Shown here: positions 21,388 through 29,546 of the stretch, one piece after another
Layout of the letters: each line of letters starts with the position of its first letter
Numbering within the stretch: the first letter of the stretch is position 1
Origin: Roseiarcus sp963753135
GTDB taxonomy: Bacteria; Pseudomonadota; Alphaproteobacteria; Rhizobiales; Beijerinckiaceae
Assembly: GCA_963753135.1 (NCBI GenBank)
Contig: CAVWBA010000005.1
Location: 124,001-188,000 of the forward strand
Length of the DNA: 64,000 nt
Direction of reading: 5' to 3'
Translations under genes and position numbers: made by a program
Notes under the pieces: model-generated
The model's database searches: none
What the model was told of the DNA's origin: nothing
What the model saw: the letters and a program-made list of their open reading frames with translations, nothing else

Positions 21388-21854
21388 GAGCATTCTCCGT
21401 TGCGCGACGCCCCGCGCGCCGCGCGTCGATTTAGGAACGCCCATGAGTTTACGGGCTGGCAGTGACCGCCTCTCGCCACCAACGTGACGGAACGCTGAAG
21501 CCTTCATGACGATGAGATGAAGACTGAGCCGCTGACCGATCAGAGGCTTGCGCGTCCCCAGGCGCCGCTTAGCCGGCGAACATGACACGCAACAACGCTC
21601 TTCCACCGCACGAGGCTGGAGAGAACCGCAGCGCGGCGGTTGGCCTCGGGGGCTTCGTCGCTATGAAATCACTACGGCGCTCGTCAAAGGCCCGCCTGGA
21701 GAAGACCGCCTGCGATGTAAGGCCGGGGCGGCCACGGAATCATTCGCTCGATGAGGAGATCAAAGACGCGCATTGCGGACGATAGCCGGAGGCGTGCGGG
21801 CCAAAGCGGCCAAGACAAGCCGGTTGGCCGCGAGCTCAGGCCATTCGTTGATCT
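21388..21854. other. intergenic region, no gene recognised
   Basis: About 470 bases upstream of the phosphoesterase gene. Short open frames exist on both strands, but none has family-like composition or a good ribosome site. It probably holds the phosphoesterase promoter on the minus strand; no clear -35/-10 pair was identified. Confidence 0.4.
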
Positions 21855-22118
21855 TTAGATTTCCGGCGGCGGGGCGGGAGTCAGGGTCTCGAACGTCTCG
21901 CGAAGGCGCGAGGAAAGGTCCATGGCGGCCGATAGATCCATCCGGATGATTACGCTTGTGGGCCGCAGCGTTTGACGCATCGACACGAGCGGACTTGGCA
22001 GAAATGACGCGATGATCTCGATCTCGCGAGTCGAAGTCGTTTTCACGGTTACGTTTCTTACAGCCCGCCCGAATGACCATTGTGAGCCATAGGGAACATC
22101 GACCTCTGTTCCTCCCAT
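21855..22118 (-). CDS. small hypothetical protein
   Basis: An 87-residue frame (98 if started at 22151). Its composition looks more protein-like than its neighbours: VPYGSQWSFGRAVRN, then a TREIEIIASFLPSPL segment and an amphipathic SVIIRMDLSAAMDLSSRLRETF near the end, finishing in a Pro-rich tail. GAGGCGGG lies just before the ATG at 22118. I know no family for it. It stands alone between the phosphoesterase and padR genes and could be a chance frame. Confidence 0.38.
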   Translation of the reverse strand: MGGTEVDVPYGSQWSFGRAVRNVTVKTTSTREIEIIASFLPSPLVSMRQTLRPTSVIIRMDLSAAMDLSSRLRETFETLTPAPPPEI

Positions 22119-22405
22119 CACCCGCCTCTCTTTTGGTTGTCGTGCGCTCATCGAACTCGTGGCCTCACTGCTCGTCGTTGCCGAAAGCCGTTTCCAAACC
22201 GATCAGCTCTTTGGAGGATATTTCACACAGGGTTATGAGCGGGCGCTCATCGACCTTGCCGATGTTTCTGCGTAGATATCTTGTCGAAGGCCCTGCATTT
22301 TCTGGATGTGACGAGGCGGATCGCGATCGGCTGCGCTTGCCAGAAAAACTCCTTCCGCTTCGCCGGACTTCTGTCAGGCGAGCTATGGCGTAAGCGATCT
22401 GTCCT
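22119..22405. other. padR upstream region, no gene recognised
   Basis: Nearly 300 bases between the small minus-strand frame and the padR promoter. No reading frame with domain character was found on either strand. Confidence 0.4.
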
Positions 22406-22435
22406 TATAATCGATACCCGATATCGATACCCGAT
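22406..22435 (+). promoter_or_regulatory. padR promoter -10 with tandem 13-base operator repeats
   Basis: A perfect TATAAT at 22406-22411 is followed by two head-to-tail copies of ATCGATACCCGAT (22410-22422 and 22423-22435). They cover the expected transcription start, 31 bases before the padR ATG. The layout fits an autorepressor. The -35 is poor. Confidence 0.6.
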
Positions 22436-22465
22436 TATGGAGGAGCAACCCGAGGCGCGCAAGCG

Positions 22466-22765
22466 ATGGAGCATCAGGAACTGCTCTCGGGCTTGGTGCG
22501 GCTGCACGTCCTGCACCACGCGGCCGAGGGCGATCTCTATGGCAATTGGATGATCGAGGAGCTCGCCCGGCATGGCTACAAGATCGGCCCGGGCACGCTC
22601 CACCCGATGCTACACGCCCTGGAACGCAAGGGCTATCTCACCTCGCGAACGGAACCAGCTGGCCGCTCGCGACGCCGCGTCTACGGAGCGCCTCCCTACG
22701 GCGTCGAAGCTTTGGGGATGGCGCGGGAGAAAGTCCGGGAACTGGTGCGGGAGGTGGCGCCCTGA
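22466..22765 (+). CDS. PadR-family transcriptional regulator
   Basis: A 99-residue winged-helix repressor of the short PadR type. It has LHVLHHAAEGDLYGNWMIEELARHGYKIGPGTLHPMLHALERKGYLTSR at residues 12-61, including the family's GTLHPML wing entry, and a short C-terminal helix for dimer contacts. PadR proteins respond to phenolic or other small toxic compounds. The ATG at 22466 follows GAGGCGC; an ATG at 22437 is in another frame. Tandem repeats over its own start suggest self-repression. The next gene, a DUF1330 protein, is 143 bases on and may share control. Confidence 0.92.
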   Translation: MEHQELLSGLVRLHVLHHAAEGDLYGNWMIEELARHGYKIGPGTLHPMLHALERKGYLTSRTEPAGRSRRRVYGAPPYGVEALGMAREKVRELVREVAP

Positions 22766-22908
22766 CCGCCAATCGGAATGGTCTCGTCCGTCAGGTCTCG
22801 GAAACCGACATCGAAGGACCCTCTCACCTACCGACGGGCGTCTGGATTCCCGTCTTCCGGCAGAATGTCTTCTTCGCTAAATGGGGGTCAAACCGAGGAG
22901 AAACTGAG

Positions 22909-23199
22909 ATGGCCAAAGCGTATTGGATCTCTACATATCGTTCAATCAGCAATCCGGATGCGCTGGCGGCTTACGCCAAGCTCGCCGGGCCGGCGCTCAC
23001 CGGCGCAGGAGGGCGTTTCCTGGCGCGTGGAGTGCCGGCGCAGGTCTATGAGGCGGGCCTCAAGCAGCGCACAGTGCTTCTCGAGTTTGACAGCGTCGAG
23101 GCCGCCCGGGCGGCGCACGATAGCCCGGCCTATCAGGAAGCGCTGGCCGCGCTCGCCGGCGGCGCCGATCGGGAGATTCGCATCGTCGAAGGGGTGTAG
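22909..23199 (+). CDS. DUF1330 domain-containing protein
   Basis: A 96-residue ferredoxin-like dimeric alpha/beta protein. It starts AKAYWISTYRSISNPDALAAYAKLAGPAL, has GGRFLARG, then VLLEFDSVEAARAAHDSPAYQEAL, and ends ADREIRIVEGV, all matching DUF1330. Members have no settled activity; the fold resembles small monooxygenase or dioxygenase subunits. GAGGAGAAAC lies close upstream of the ATG. Following padR, it may be a stress or detoxification protein under that repressor, which is inference. Confidence 0.92.
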   Translation: MAKAYWISTYRSISNPDALAAYAKLAGPALTGAGGRFLARGVPAQVYEAGLKQRTVLLEFDSVEAARAAHDSPAYQEALAALAGGADREIRIVEGV

Positions 23200-23205
23200 G
23201 CGCCC

Positions 23206-23286
23206 TCACATCCCGTACCCTCGCGCCATCTCCGCGGCGCATAGCGGGATGAGAGCGAACGGGCCTGCCTCGACGTAAAAGGCCTG
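23206..23286 (-). pseudogene. orphan 3' tail of a DUF2214 gene
   Basis: On the minus strand this reads AFYVEAGPFALIPLCAAEMARGYGM and a stop. The complete DUF2214 protein at 27276-27728 ends ALYVEAGLFALIPLCAAAMARGYGM. The DNA of both tails matches closely over about 75 bases, including the stop. No upstream part of the gene is here: the frame continues only into antisense of the dehydrogenase subunit. It marks a duplication edge. Confidence 0.75.
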
Positions 23287-23478
23287 CCCGCCGTCCCCAT
23301 AGTCTCCCGTCCGGCTGCGACCGGTTCGTGGAAACGTCGCAGGGCTCGGGTAAGGCAATACCAGGCGAGAGCGCCCGGTTCTATCTTCCATCTCCGGAGC
23401 GGGTCGGCGCGCATCGAAACCTTCATTGCCGGGCAGTCTCCGCTGTCCTAAGGTAAGCTGCTTTCGTGGGGATGGGCG

Positions 23479-24198
23479 ATGAAGCTTCACCGACGCGAGT
23501 TGCTCGGAAGCGCGGCGTTGCTGCTCATCGGCAGCGCGGCCGGCGCGCGGGCGCAATTGCTGCCCTGGCGTCCGGAAGCCGGATCGCCGCCTGTTCCGTT
23601 CGTCAAAGGACCGTGGATCTTCTTCGATCCCGCCGAGGGCACCGCGGTGGAGGCGCTGGTGGACCGCCTGATTCCGCCCGACCCCGATACGCCTGGCGGC
23701 AAAGATGCCGGCTGCGCGGTTTATATCGATCGGCAGCTTGCTGGCCCCTACGGGCGCCGGGCGGGCCTTTATCTCAGCCCGCCATTCATCAAAGGGACGA
23801 AGCAGCAAGGGCCGCAGGACGCGGACGGGCCTGCGGCGCAATACCGCAAGGCGCTGGCGGCGCTCGACCAATATTGCAAAAAGGAGAAGGGCGGCGCGTT
23901 CGCGTCCCTCAGCGACGCGGACAAGGACGCGATCATCGGCGCGTTGGAGAGCGGCGCAGCCAAGCTGGACGGCGTCGACGGGCAGGCCTTTTTCGAGCTC
24001 TTGCTGAAGAATACGCAGGAGGGTTTTTTCGCCGATCCGATCTACGGCGGCAATCGCGACATGTGCGCGTGGCGGATGATCGGCTTTCCGGGCGCGCGCT
24101 ACGATTACCGCGACTGGGTCAACCGCCATAACGAGCGCTATCCGCATCCGCCCGTCAGCATCACAGGACGAGCGGATTGGAACGTGCACAAGAGCTGA
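23479..24198 (+). CDS. gluconate 2-dehydrogenase subunit 3 family protein
   Basis: Small accessory subunit (239 aa) of membrane FAD dehydrogenases for gluconate, sorbitol and similar substrates. It starts with a twin-arginine-like leader, HRRELLGSAALLLIG, cut after ARA. The mature part has FFDPAEGTAVEALVDRLIPPD, the family hallmark, and later GFFADPIYGGNRDMCAWRMIGFPGARYDY. In this family the small subunit carries the Tat signal that exports the flavoprotein as a complex. The GMC gene starts 11 bases after its stop. Confidence 0.9.
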   Translation: MKLHRRELLGSAALLLIGSAAGARAQLLPWRPEAGSPPVPFVKGPWIFFDPAEGTAVEALVDRLIPPDPDTPGGKDAGCAVYIDRQLAGPYGRRAGLYLSPPFIKGTKQQGPQDADGPAAQYRKALAALDQYCKKEKGGAFASLSDADKDAIIGALESGAAKLDGVDGQAFFELLLKNTQEGFFADPIYGGNRDMCAWRMIGFPGARYDYRDWVNRHNERYPHPPVSITGRADWNVHKS

Positions 24199-24208
24199 GA
24201 CCGAGCCC

Positions 24209-25990
24209 ATGGCCCAGAAGCTGCCCAAAAAGGACGTGGCGATCATCGGCCTCGGCTGGACGGGCTCGATCCTCGCGCATGAGTTGACCGACGATGGTCT
24301 CGACGTCGTCGCGATCGAACGTGGGCCGTGGCGCGACACGGCGACGGATTTTCCGACCACCTACGTTCAGGACGAACTGCGCTATCGCATCCGCCATGAG
24401 CTTTTCCTGCGGCCCGACCAGCTCACTTTCACGTTTCGCAACAAAATGGACCAGCAGGCCCTGCCAATCCGCACCTGGGGCGCGTTCATGCCGATGAACG
24501 GCGTAGGCGGCGGGGGCGTCCACTGGAACGCGGAGACGTTTCGTTTTCTGCCGTCCGATTTCGTCCTCAAGACGCATCTGACGCAAAGATATGGCGCGAA
24601 GTTTCTCCCCGAGGACATGACGATCCAGGACTATGGCGTCACCTACGACGAGCTCGAGCCGCACTACGATCAATTCGAGTATCTTTGCGGGACGTCGGGG
24701 ACCGCGGGCAATCTAAAGGGGCAGATTCTCGAAGGCGGCAATCCGTTCGAAGGGCCGCGCTCGCGGCCCTATCCCACGCCGGCGCAGGCGCAGCCGTTCA
24801 GCCATACGCTGTTCGGTAAGGCAGCGCGCGAGCTTGGCTACAAGCCGTTTCCGCAGCCGTCCGGCAATCTGTCGCAAGCCTACGTGAACCCGCTCGGCGT
24901 GCGGCTCGGACCCTGCACCTATTGCGGCTTCTGCGAATGGTTTGGCTGCGGCAATTATTCGAAGGCCTCGCCGCAGACGACGATCCTTCCGGTGCTGGTG
25001 AGGAAATCGAACTTCAGCCTACCGCACCGAATGCGAGGTGACGCGCATCAATGTCGATGGCTCCGGCAAACGGGCGACAGGCGTCACCTTTGTCGACACG
25101 AGCGGCGAGGAATGGGAGCAGCCGGCCGACCTCGTCATCCTCGCCGCCTTCACGCCCTTCAACGTTCAGCTCCTCCTGCTGTCAGGCATCGGCAAGCCCT
25201 ACGACCCGGTCGCCAACCAAGGGGTGATCGGCCGCAACTTCACCCATCAGACGATCTCCAACGCCATCGGCTTCTTCGACAAGGACAAATTCAACTTCAA
25301 TCCATTCATCTCCTCCGGCTCGATCGGCATGTGCATCGACGAGTTCAACGGCGACAATTTCGACCATGGGCCGCTTGGCTTCGTCGGCGGCGGGTATATG
25401 GGGCAGGTGCAGACCAGGCGCGCGCCCGATTCAAACGACCCACGTTCCGCCAGGGACGCCGCGCGTGGGGCGCCAAGTGGAAGAGCGCGGTGCGCGACAA
25501 TTACCTGAGCACGGTGACGCCGGGCACCGGCGTGCACGGGAGCTTCTATAGTTACCGCGACGTCTATCTCGACCTCGACCCGCTCTATAAGGACCGGTTC
25601 GGCCGCCCGCTGATGCGCATGACGATCGATTTTCACGACAACGAGGTGAAGCAGAACGCCTATCTCACCGACAAATTCGCCGCGATCATCAAGGCGATGG
25701 GCGCGAAGGAGGTCGAGAAGGATTATCGCAAGGCGCCCTACGACGTCACTCAGTACCAGACGACGCACCTGTGCGGCGGCGCGATCATGGGAACCGACCC
25801 TTCGACCAGCGCCCTCAATCGCTATCTGCAAAGCTGGGACGTCCCCAATCTTTTCGTCATGGGGGCGAGCGCCTTTCCGCAGAACGCCGGCTACAATCCG
25901 ACCGGGACGGTCGCGGCGCTCGCCTACTGGTCGGCCGAGGCGATCCGGACTCAATACCTCAAGAATCCGGGACCTCTCGTCCATGCGTGA
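24209..25990 (+). CDS. GMC-family FAD dehydrogenase large subunit (frame-interrupted)
   Basis: Catalytic flavoprotein of a gluconate/polyol-type dehydrogenase. FAD-binding GLGWTGS is near residue 12. It also has GVGGGGVHWN, CTYCGFCEWFGCGNYSK (a Cys cluster known in this subgroup), a middle frame with LVILAAFTPFNVQLLLLSGIG and GVIGRNFTHQ, and the C-terminal QTTHLCGGAIMGTDP and FPQNAGYNPTGTVAALAYW. Frame changes near 25015 and 25415 cancel each other. It has no signal peptide of its own and presumably leaves the cytoplasm with subunit 3. It overlaps the cytochrome gene by 8 bases, so translation is likely coupled. Confidence 0.88.
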   Translation: MAQKLPKKDVAIIGLGWTGSILAHELTDDGLDVVAIERGPWRDTATDFPTTYVQDELRYRIRHELFLRPDQLTFTFRNKMDQQALPIRTWGAFMPMNGVGGGGVHWNAETFRFLPSDFVLKTHLTQRYGAKFLPEDMTIQDYGVTYDELEPHYDQFEYLCGTSGTAGNLKGQILEGGNPFEGPRSRPYPTPAQAQPFSHTLFGKAARELGYKPFPQPSGNLSQAYVNPLGVRLGPCTYCGFCEWFGCGNYSKASPQTTILPVLVRKSNFSLPHRMRGDAHQCRWLRQTGDRRHLCRHERRGMGAAGRPRHPRRLHALQRSAPPAVRHRQALRPGRQPRGDRPQLHPSDDLQRHRLLRQGQIQLQSIHLLRLDRHVHRRVQRRQFRPWAAWLRRRRVYGAGADQARARFKRPTFRQGRRAWGAKWKSAVRDNYLSTVTPGTGVHGSFYSYRDVYLDLDPLYKDRFGRPLMRMTIDFHDNEVKQNAYLTDKFAAIIKAMGAKEVEKDYRKAPYDVTQYQTTHLCGGAIMGTDPSTSALNRYLQSWDVPNLFVMGASAFPQNAGYNPTGTVAALAYWSAEAIRTQYLKNPGPLVHA

Positions 25991-27269
25991 GTTCATCGCG
26001 CGCCGGATCGCGGGCGCCGCGATCGCCTCGTTGATCCTCGCATCAACCCTGGTCGGGGCAGGGCGCGCACAGTTAAACAAGATCGGGACGAGCCTGGACC
26101 CGCAGAATTTCGGCCAGATCGAGCGCGGCCGTTATCTCGCCATCGTCGGCGACTGCGCGAGCTGTCACACCGCGCCCAGCTCAGGCCAGCCCTATGCGGG
26201 CGGCAGGCCGATCGAGACCCCGTTCGGCGTCGTGGTGGGCGCCAATATCACGCCCGATCCCGACACCGGGATCGGCGCCTGGAGCGATGAGGCGTTCGTC
26301 CGCGCGTTGCGCGAGGGCAAAGGGCATAATGGCGAGCTGCTCTACCCGGCAATGCCCTATCCCTATTACACCAAGCTCACCGAGGGCGACGCGCTCGCCA
26401 TTCGCGCTTACCTCAACACGGTAAAGCCAGTTCACAACGCCGTCGTCTCCAACAAGCTGCCGTTCCCGTTCGACGTTCGTGAGGGAATGGCGGCCTGGAA
26501 CGCGCTCTATTTCAGAAGCGGCGAATTCAGGCCCGACCCGACGAAATCCGCCGAATGGAATCGCGGCGCCTATCTCGTCGAAGGTCTGGGGCACTGCGGC
26601 GCCTGCCACACGCCCAAAACTCAGCTTGGCGGCGACGATCGCGCCCGCGCTTTTCAAGGCTATGCGCTGCAGGGATGGTTCGCGCCCAACATCACCAATG
26701 ACAGCGAGCGGGGTCTCGGCGGATGGAGCGTCGCCGATATCGTGGCCTATCTCAAGAAGGGCCATAACCCGGCCACCGCCGCCACGGGAATCATGGGCGA
26801 GGAAATCACGCTGTCGAGCTCGCAGATGACCGACGCCGATCTCACCGCCATCGCCACCTACCTCAAGGACCTGCCGGGCCAGACAGCTTCGCCGCCGGCG
26901 GCGGTTTCCGCCTCCGATCCGAGGATGGTCGCCGGAGGGGCGATTTATCTCGACGAATGTACGGCTTGCCATGGGATGGATGGGAGGGGCGTCCCCTATC
27001 TTTTCCCCTCGCTGGCAGGCTCGCCGAATGTCCGTTCCGTCGATCCGGCGAGCCTCATCCGCGTCGTGATCGAGGGCGCGCGGAGCGTTGCGACCCGCGA
27101 GGAGCCGACCGGTCCGGGCATGCCGTCATTCGCATGGAAGCTGAACGACGATCAGGCCGCCGCGGTCTTGACCTACATTCGCAACTCCTGGGGCGCCTCC
27201 GCGCCGGCCGTCGACCCGGGACAAGTCGCGCAAGCTCGCGCCCGCGCCGCGATGGCGTCTGGACGTTAG
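25983..27269 (+). CDS. triheme cytochrome c subunit of the dehydrogenase
   Basis: A 428-residue periplasmic cytochrome with a signal peptide (AAIASLILASTLVGAGRAQ) and three CxxCH heme sites: CASCH at 58-62, CGACH near 206 and CTACH near 328. The domain order and length match the cytochrome subunit of gluconate, sorbitol and alcohol dehydrogenases, which passes electrons from FAD to ubiquinone. No clear C-terminal membrane anchor is seen, though family members often have one. The ATG overlaps the end of the flavoprotein gene. Confidence 0.93.
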   Translation: MREFIARRIAGAAIASLILASTLVGAGRAQLNKIGTSLDPQNFGQIERGRYLAIVGDCASCHTAPSSGQPYAGGRPIETPFGVVVGANITPDPDTGIGAWSDEAFVRALREGKGHNGELLYPAMPYPYYTKLTEGDALAIRAYLNTVKPVHNAVVSNKLPFPFDVREGMAAWNALYFRSGEFRPDPTKSAEWNRGAYLVEGLGHCGACHTPKTQLGGDDRARAFQGYALQGWFAPNITNDSERGLGGWSVADIVAYLKKGHNPATAATGIMGEEITLSSSQMTDADLTAIATYLKDLPGQTASPPAAVSASDPRMVAGGAIYLDECTACHGMDGRGVPYLFPSLAGSPNVRSVDPASLIRVVIEGARSVATREEPTGPGMPSFAWKLNDDQAAAVLTYIRNSWGASAPAVDPGQVAQARARAAMASGR

Positions 27270-27275
27270 GGGCCC

Positions 27276-27728
27276 TTACATCCCGTAGCCGCGCGCCATC
27301 GCCGCGGCGCACAGCGGAATGAGGGCGAACAGGCCGGCCTCGACATATAGAGCCTGACGCAATTGCTTGATCTCGTCCGTCGGCGGCCGGTACGAGGGAT
27401 CCGCGCGGACGCGCCGCCGCCAGACAATGTACATGTAGGTCGGCGCGACGGAAACGAGGCCGACACCTACGAACAGCGCCATCTTGGCCCAAAAGAAGAT
27501 GTTGACGAAATAATATTCGTAACCTTTGGCGCCGAAGAACACCCGCAAGACCCCGGCCGCGACCACAAGCGCCGCCATAATGCCGAACCAGGCGTCGACG
27601 CGAGCGATCCTGAGGACCAAGCGGTCATCGATCGGCCCCGCCGTGAGGAAGATCTCCGCCGAGAGGATCGCAGCGAGCGAAAAGACCGCTAGGTGATGGA
27701 AGCTTGCGAGCAGCCAATCGATGAACAT
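27276..27728 (-). CDS. DUF2214 integral membrane protein
   Basis: A 150-residue protein with four hydrophobic helices: HHLAVFSLAAILSAEIFL, GIMAALVVAAGVLRVFF, FWAKMALFVGVGLVS and the last one in AGLFALIPLCAAAMARGY. A YEYYFVN segment after the second helix is typical of DUF2214. Function is unknown; His and Glu residues inside helices might bind heme or metal. The start is the ATG at 27728 with GGAGAAG directly before it. It is convergent with the cytochrome gene, with only 6 bases between stops. Its last 75 bases are repeated at 23206-23286. Confidence 0.85.
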   Translation of the reverse strand: MFIDWLLASFHHLAVFSLAAILSAEIFLTAGPIDDRLVLRIARVDAWFGIMAALVVAAGVLRVFFGAKGYEYYFVNIFFWAKMALFVGVGLVSVAPTYMYIVWRRRVRADPSYRPPTDEIKQLRQALYVEAGLFALIPLCAAAMARGYGM

Positions 27729-27802
27729 ATCTTCTCCGACCGAGTCCAAGCTACCGTAATGGCGCCGAGCGGGTACCGCCAGCCAGGCAGTCGCAAAGCC
27801 GA

Positions 27803-27831
27803 TTGACTTTGATCGAGGCTCTGCCTATAGG
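27803..27831 (+). promoter_or_regulatory. promoter of the rplU-rpmA operon
   Basis: TTGACT, exactly 17 bases, then TATAGG. The start would fall near 27838, leaving a leader of about 160 bases before rplU, long enough for ribosomal-protein feedback control. Confidence 0.6.
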
Positions 27832-27999
27832 CTCAGCCGCTCTAGCGCGGCCGCCAAGCCGCGCTTTTGGTTTTCAAGCGCCTCAAGCTTAAAACCCGAG
27901 CGTCAAGCCCGCGGCGAAAGCCGCATTTTCGATCAACTGCCAAGAAGTCGGCCTCGCGCGTCCATGCGTAGCAAGCCGGGTGGAACACGGGAAAGAACG

Positions 28000-28356
28000 A
28001 TGTTCGCAGTCATCAAGACCGGCGGCAAGCAGTACAAGGTTGCCGCCGAGGACAAGATTACCGTTATGACGTTGCCCGGCGAAGCCGGCGCAAAAATTGT
28101 GTTCGGCGAGGTGCTGGCTTTGTTCGACGGCGCGACCAACCACGTCGGCGCGCCGCACGTCGCAGGCGCAAGCGTCGTCGGCGAGATCGTCGAGCAGACG
28201 CGCGGGCCCAAGGTCATCGCCTTCAAGAAGCGCCGGCGCAAGAATTCGAAGCGCAAGCGCGGCCATCGGCAGGATCTGACGATCGTGCGGGTGACCGACA
28301 TCCTGACCGGCGGCGAATCGCCCTCTCGAGAAGAGGCGCAGGCGGCAGGCGAATAG
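28000..28356 (+). CDS. rplU: 50S ribosomal protein L21
   Basis: A 118-residue L21: MFAVIKTGGKQYKVAAEDKI at the start, GASVVGEIVEQTRGPKVIAFKKRRRKNSKRKRGHRQDLTIVRV in the rRNA-binding part. The acidic, Ala/Glu-rich tail of about 15 residues is usual in Rhizobiales. It is first in the run rplU-rpmA-GNAT-obgE. Confidence 0.97.
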   Translation: MFAVIKTGGKQYKVAAEDKITVMTLPGEAGAKIVFGEVLALFDGATNHVGAPHVAGASVVGEIVEQTRGPKVIAFKKRRRKNSKRKRGHRQDLTIVRVTDILTGGESPSREEAQAAGE

Positions 28357-28459
28357 GTAGAACGAACGATTCCCCTGCGCTTTCGAATGCGCTATAGGTA
28401 AATTCAACAAGGGGCCGCGCCTTGAGGGCCGGCCGCAGTAAGGTTTCGGAGCGAAGATT

Positions 28460-28726
28460 ATGGCTCACAAGAAGGCAGGCGGTTCGTCGCGCAACGGGCG
28501 CGATTCGGCCGGCCGGCGTCTGGGCGTGAAGAAGTTTGGCGGCCAGCAAGTGCTTGGCGGCATGATTCTTGTACGCCAACGAGGAACGAAATTTCACGCC
28601 GGGCGCAATGTTGGCGTCGGTACGGACCATACGTTGTTCGCCACCGCCGCCGGCGAGGTCGCTTTCGAGCGAAAAGGCGACGGGCGCCAATATGTAACGG
28701 TACGCGCAATTAGCATTTCAGAATAA
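28460..28726 (+). CDS. rpmA: 50S ribosomal protein L27
   Basis: An 88-residue L27 located near the peptidyl-transferase centre. MAHKKAGGSSRNGRDSAGRRLGVKKFGG starts the protein without the cleaved leader seen in Firmicutes, and IIVRQRGT-like ILVRQRGTKFHAGRNVGVGTDHTLFA follows. It lies 103 bases after rplU, with a TATAGG near 28393 that could be an internal -10. Confidence 0.97.
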   Translation: MAHKKAGGSSRNGRDSAGRRLGVKKFGGQQVLGGMILVRQRGTKFHAGRNVGVGTDHTLFATAAGEVAFERKGDGRQYVTVRAISISE

Positions 28727-28753
28727 AGCGGGGAGAAGACGAGAACCCCGCTT
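28726..28753 (+). terminator. hairpin after rpmA
   Basis: AAGCGGGG and CCCCGCTT form an 8-base stem starting at the last base of the rpmA stop, with a 12-base loop. It has no U-tract; it may attenuate rather than end the transcript, since GNAT and obgE follow. Confidence 0.5.
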
Positions 28754-28921
28754 CGGCGACAAGCCCCGCGGACGTTCTCGAAAGACAAAAATTTCGAGAT
28801 GAGATTAAAGGCCAAAGAGCCTGCTCATTCGTCCGGTAAGCGAAGCTTACGAAGGGGAAGCGGCCGCCGCGTCCCCTTCGTCGTTTTTGGCCCATTGAAC
28901 GGGCCGCTGACCGGTGATGAC

Positions 28922-29533
28922 ATGTTCCCCGATCTGGCAAGAGACGATGTGTTCCGGCTTGAGACGCCGCGGCTTTGGCTGCGCTGGCCCAGAATCTGCG
29001 ACGCCGCCGCGATTCATAAATTTTGCAGCCGCTGGGAGGTCGCCCGCTATACGGCTCGCATCCCTCATCCCTACCCGCCGGGCTCGGCCGAGAGGTTCAT
29101 CTACGCCGCTCGCGAAGCCAACTCCGCCGGCCGGGACTTGACCTTGGTGATGACGCCGATCCGAGGCAAAAGCGACGCCATCGGAGCGATCAGCCTCGAA
29201 TCGCGCGGCACGGAGCGCCTGGCGCTCGGCTTTGTGTTGGCGCCGGAGGCCTGGGGCAAGGGTTTTGCAACGGAGGCGGCGGAGGCTGTGATCGACGCAG
29301 CCTTCACGCTCACTCGGACGGTCGAGATCCTCGCCAGCGTGAGGGTCGAGAACGAGGCCTCGCAAACTGTCCTCGGGAAATGCGGGTTTGTGCGGATCGG
29401 CACGGGGCTCCAGGGCGCCCCAGCCCGCGGCGGCTTGGTCGAATGCCACAGCTTCCGCCTCGCTCGCGCGGATTGGGCAGGCGCCGGCGCGGCGAAGCGC
29501 GAAGCGTCCGCGCCCTTGGCGCACGCCCCGTGA
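28922..29533 (+). CDS. GNAT-family N-acetyltransferase (RimJ/RimL-like)
   Basis: A 203-residue acetyltransferase. It has RLETPRLWLRWPRICDAAAIHKF near the start, as in RimJ/RimL relatives, and the acetyl-CoA site GFVLAPEAWGKGFATEAAEAVIDAAF (the Q/RxxGxG/A motif seen here as AWGKGFA), then VENEASQTVLGKCGF. The gene always sits between rpmA and obgE in many Rhizobiales, which hints at a ribosome-linked target, but the substrate is unproven. It is 14 bases ahead of obgE. Confidence 0.88.
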   Translation: MFPDLARDDVFRLETPRLWLRWPRICDAAAIHKFCSRWEVARYTARIPHPYPPGSAERFIYAAREANSAGRDLTLVMTPIRGKSDAIGAISLESRGTERLALGFVLAPEAWGKGFATEAAEAVIDAAFTLTRTVEILASVRVENEASQTVLGKCGFVRIGTGLQGAPARGGLVECHSFRLARADWAGAGAAKREASAPLAHAP

Positions 29534-29546
29534 CAGGCGGGGCCTC

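Noticed and set aside
22073..22393. A plus-strand frame of 106 codons before padR
   Set aside because: Serine/leucine/arginine-rich with no ribosome site and no family character.
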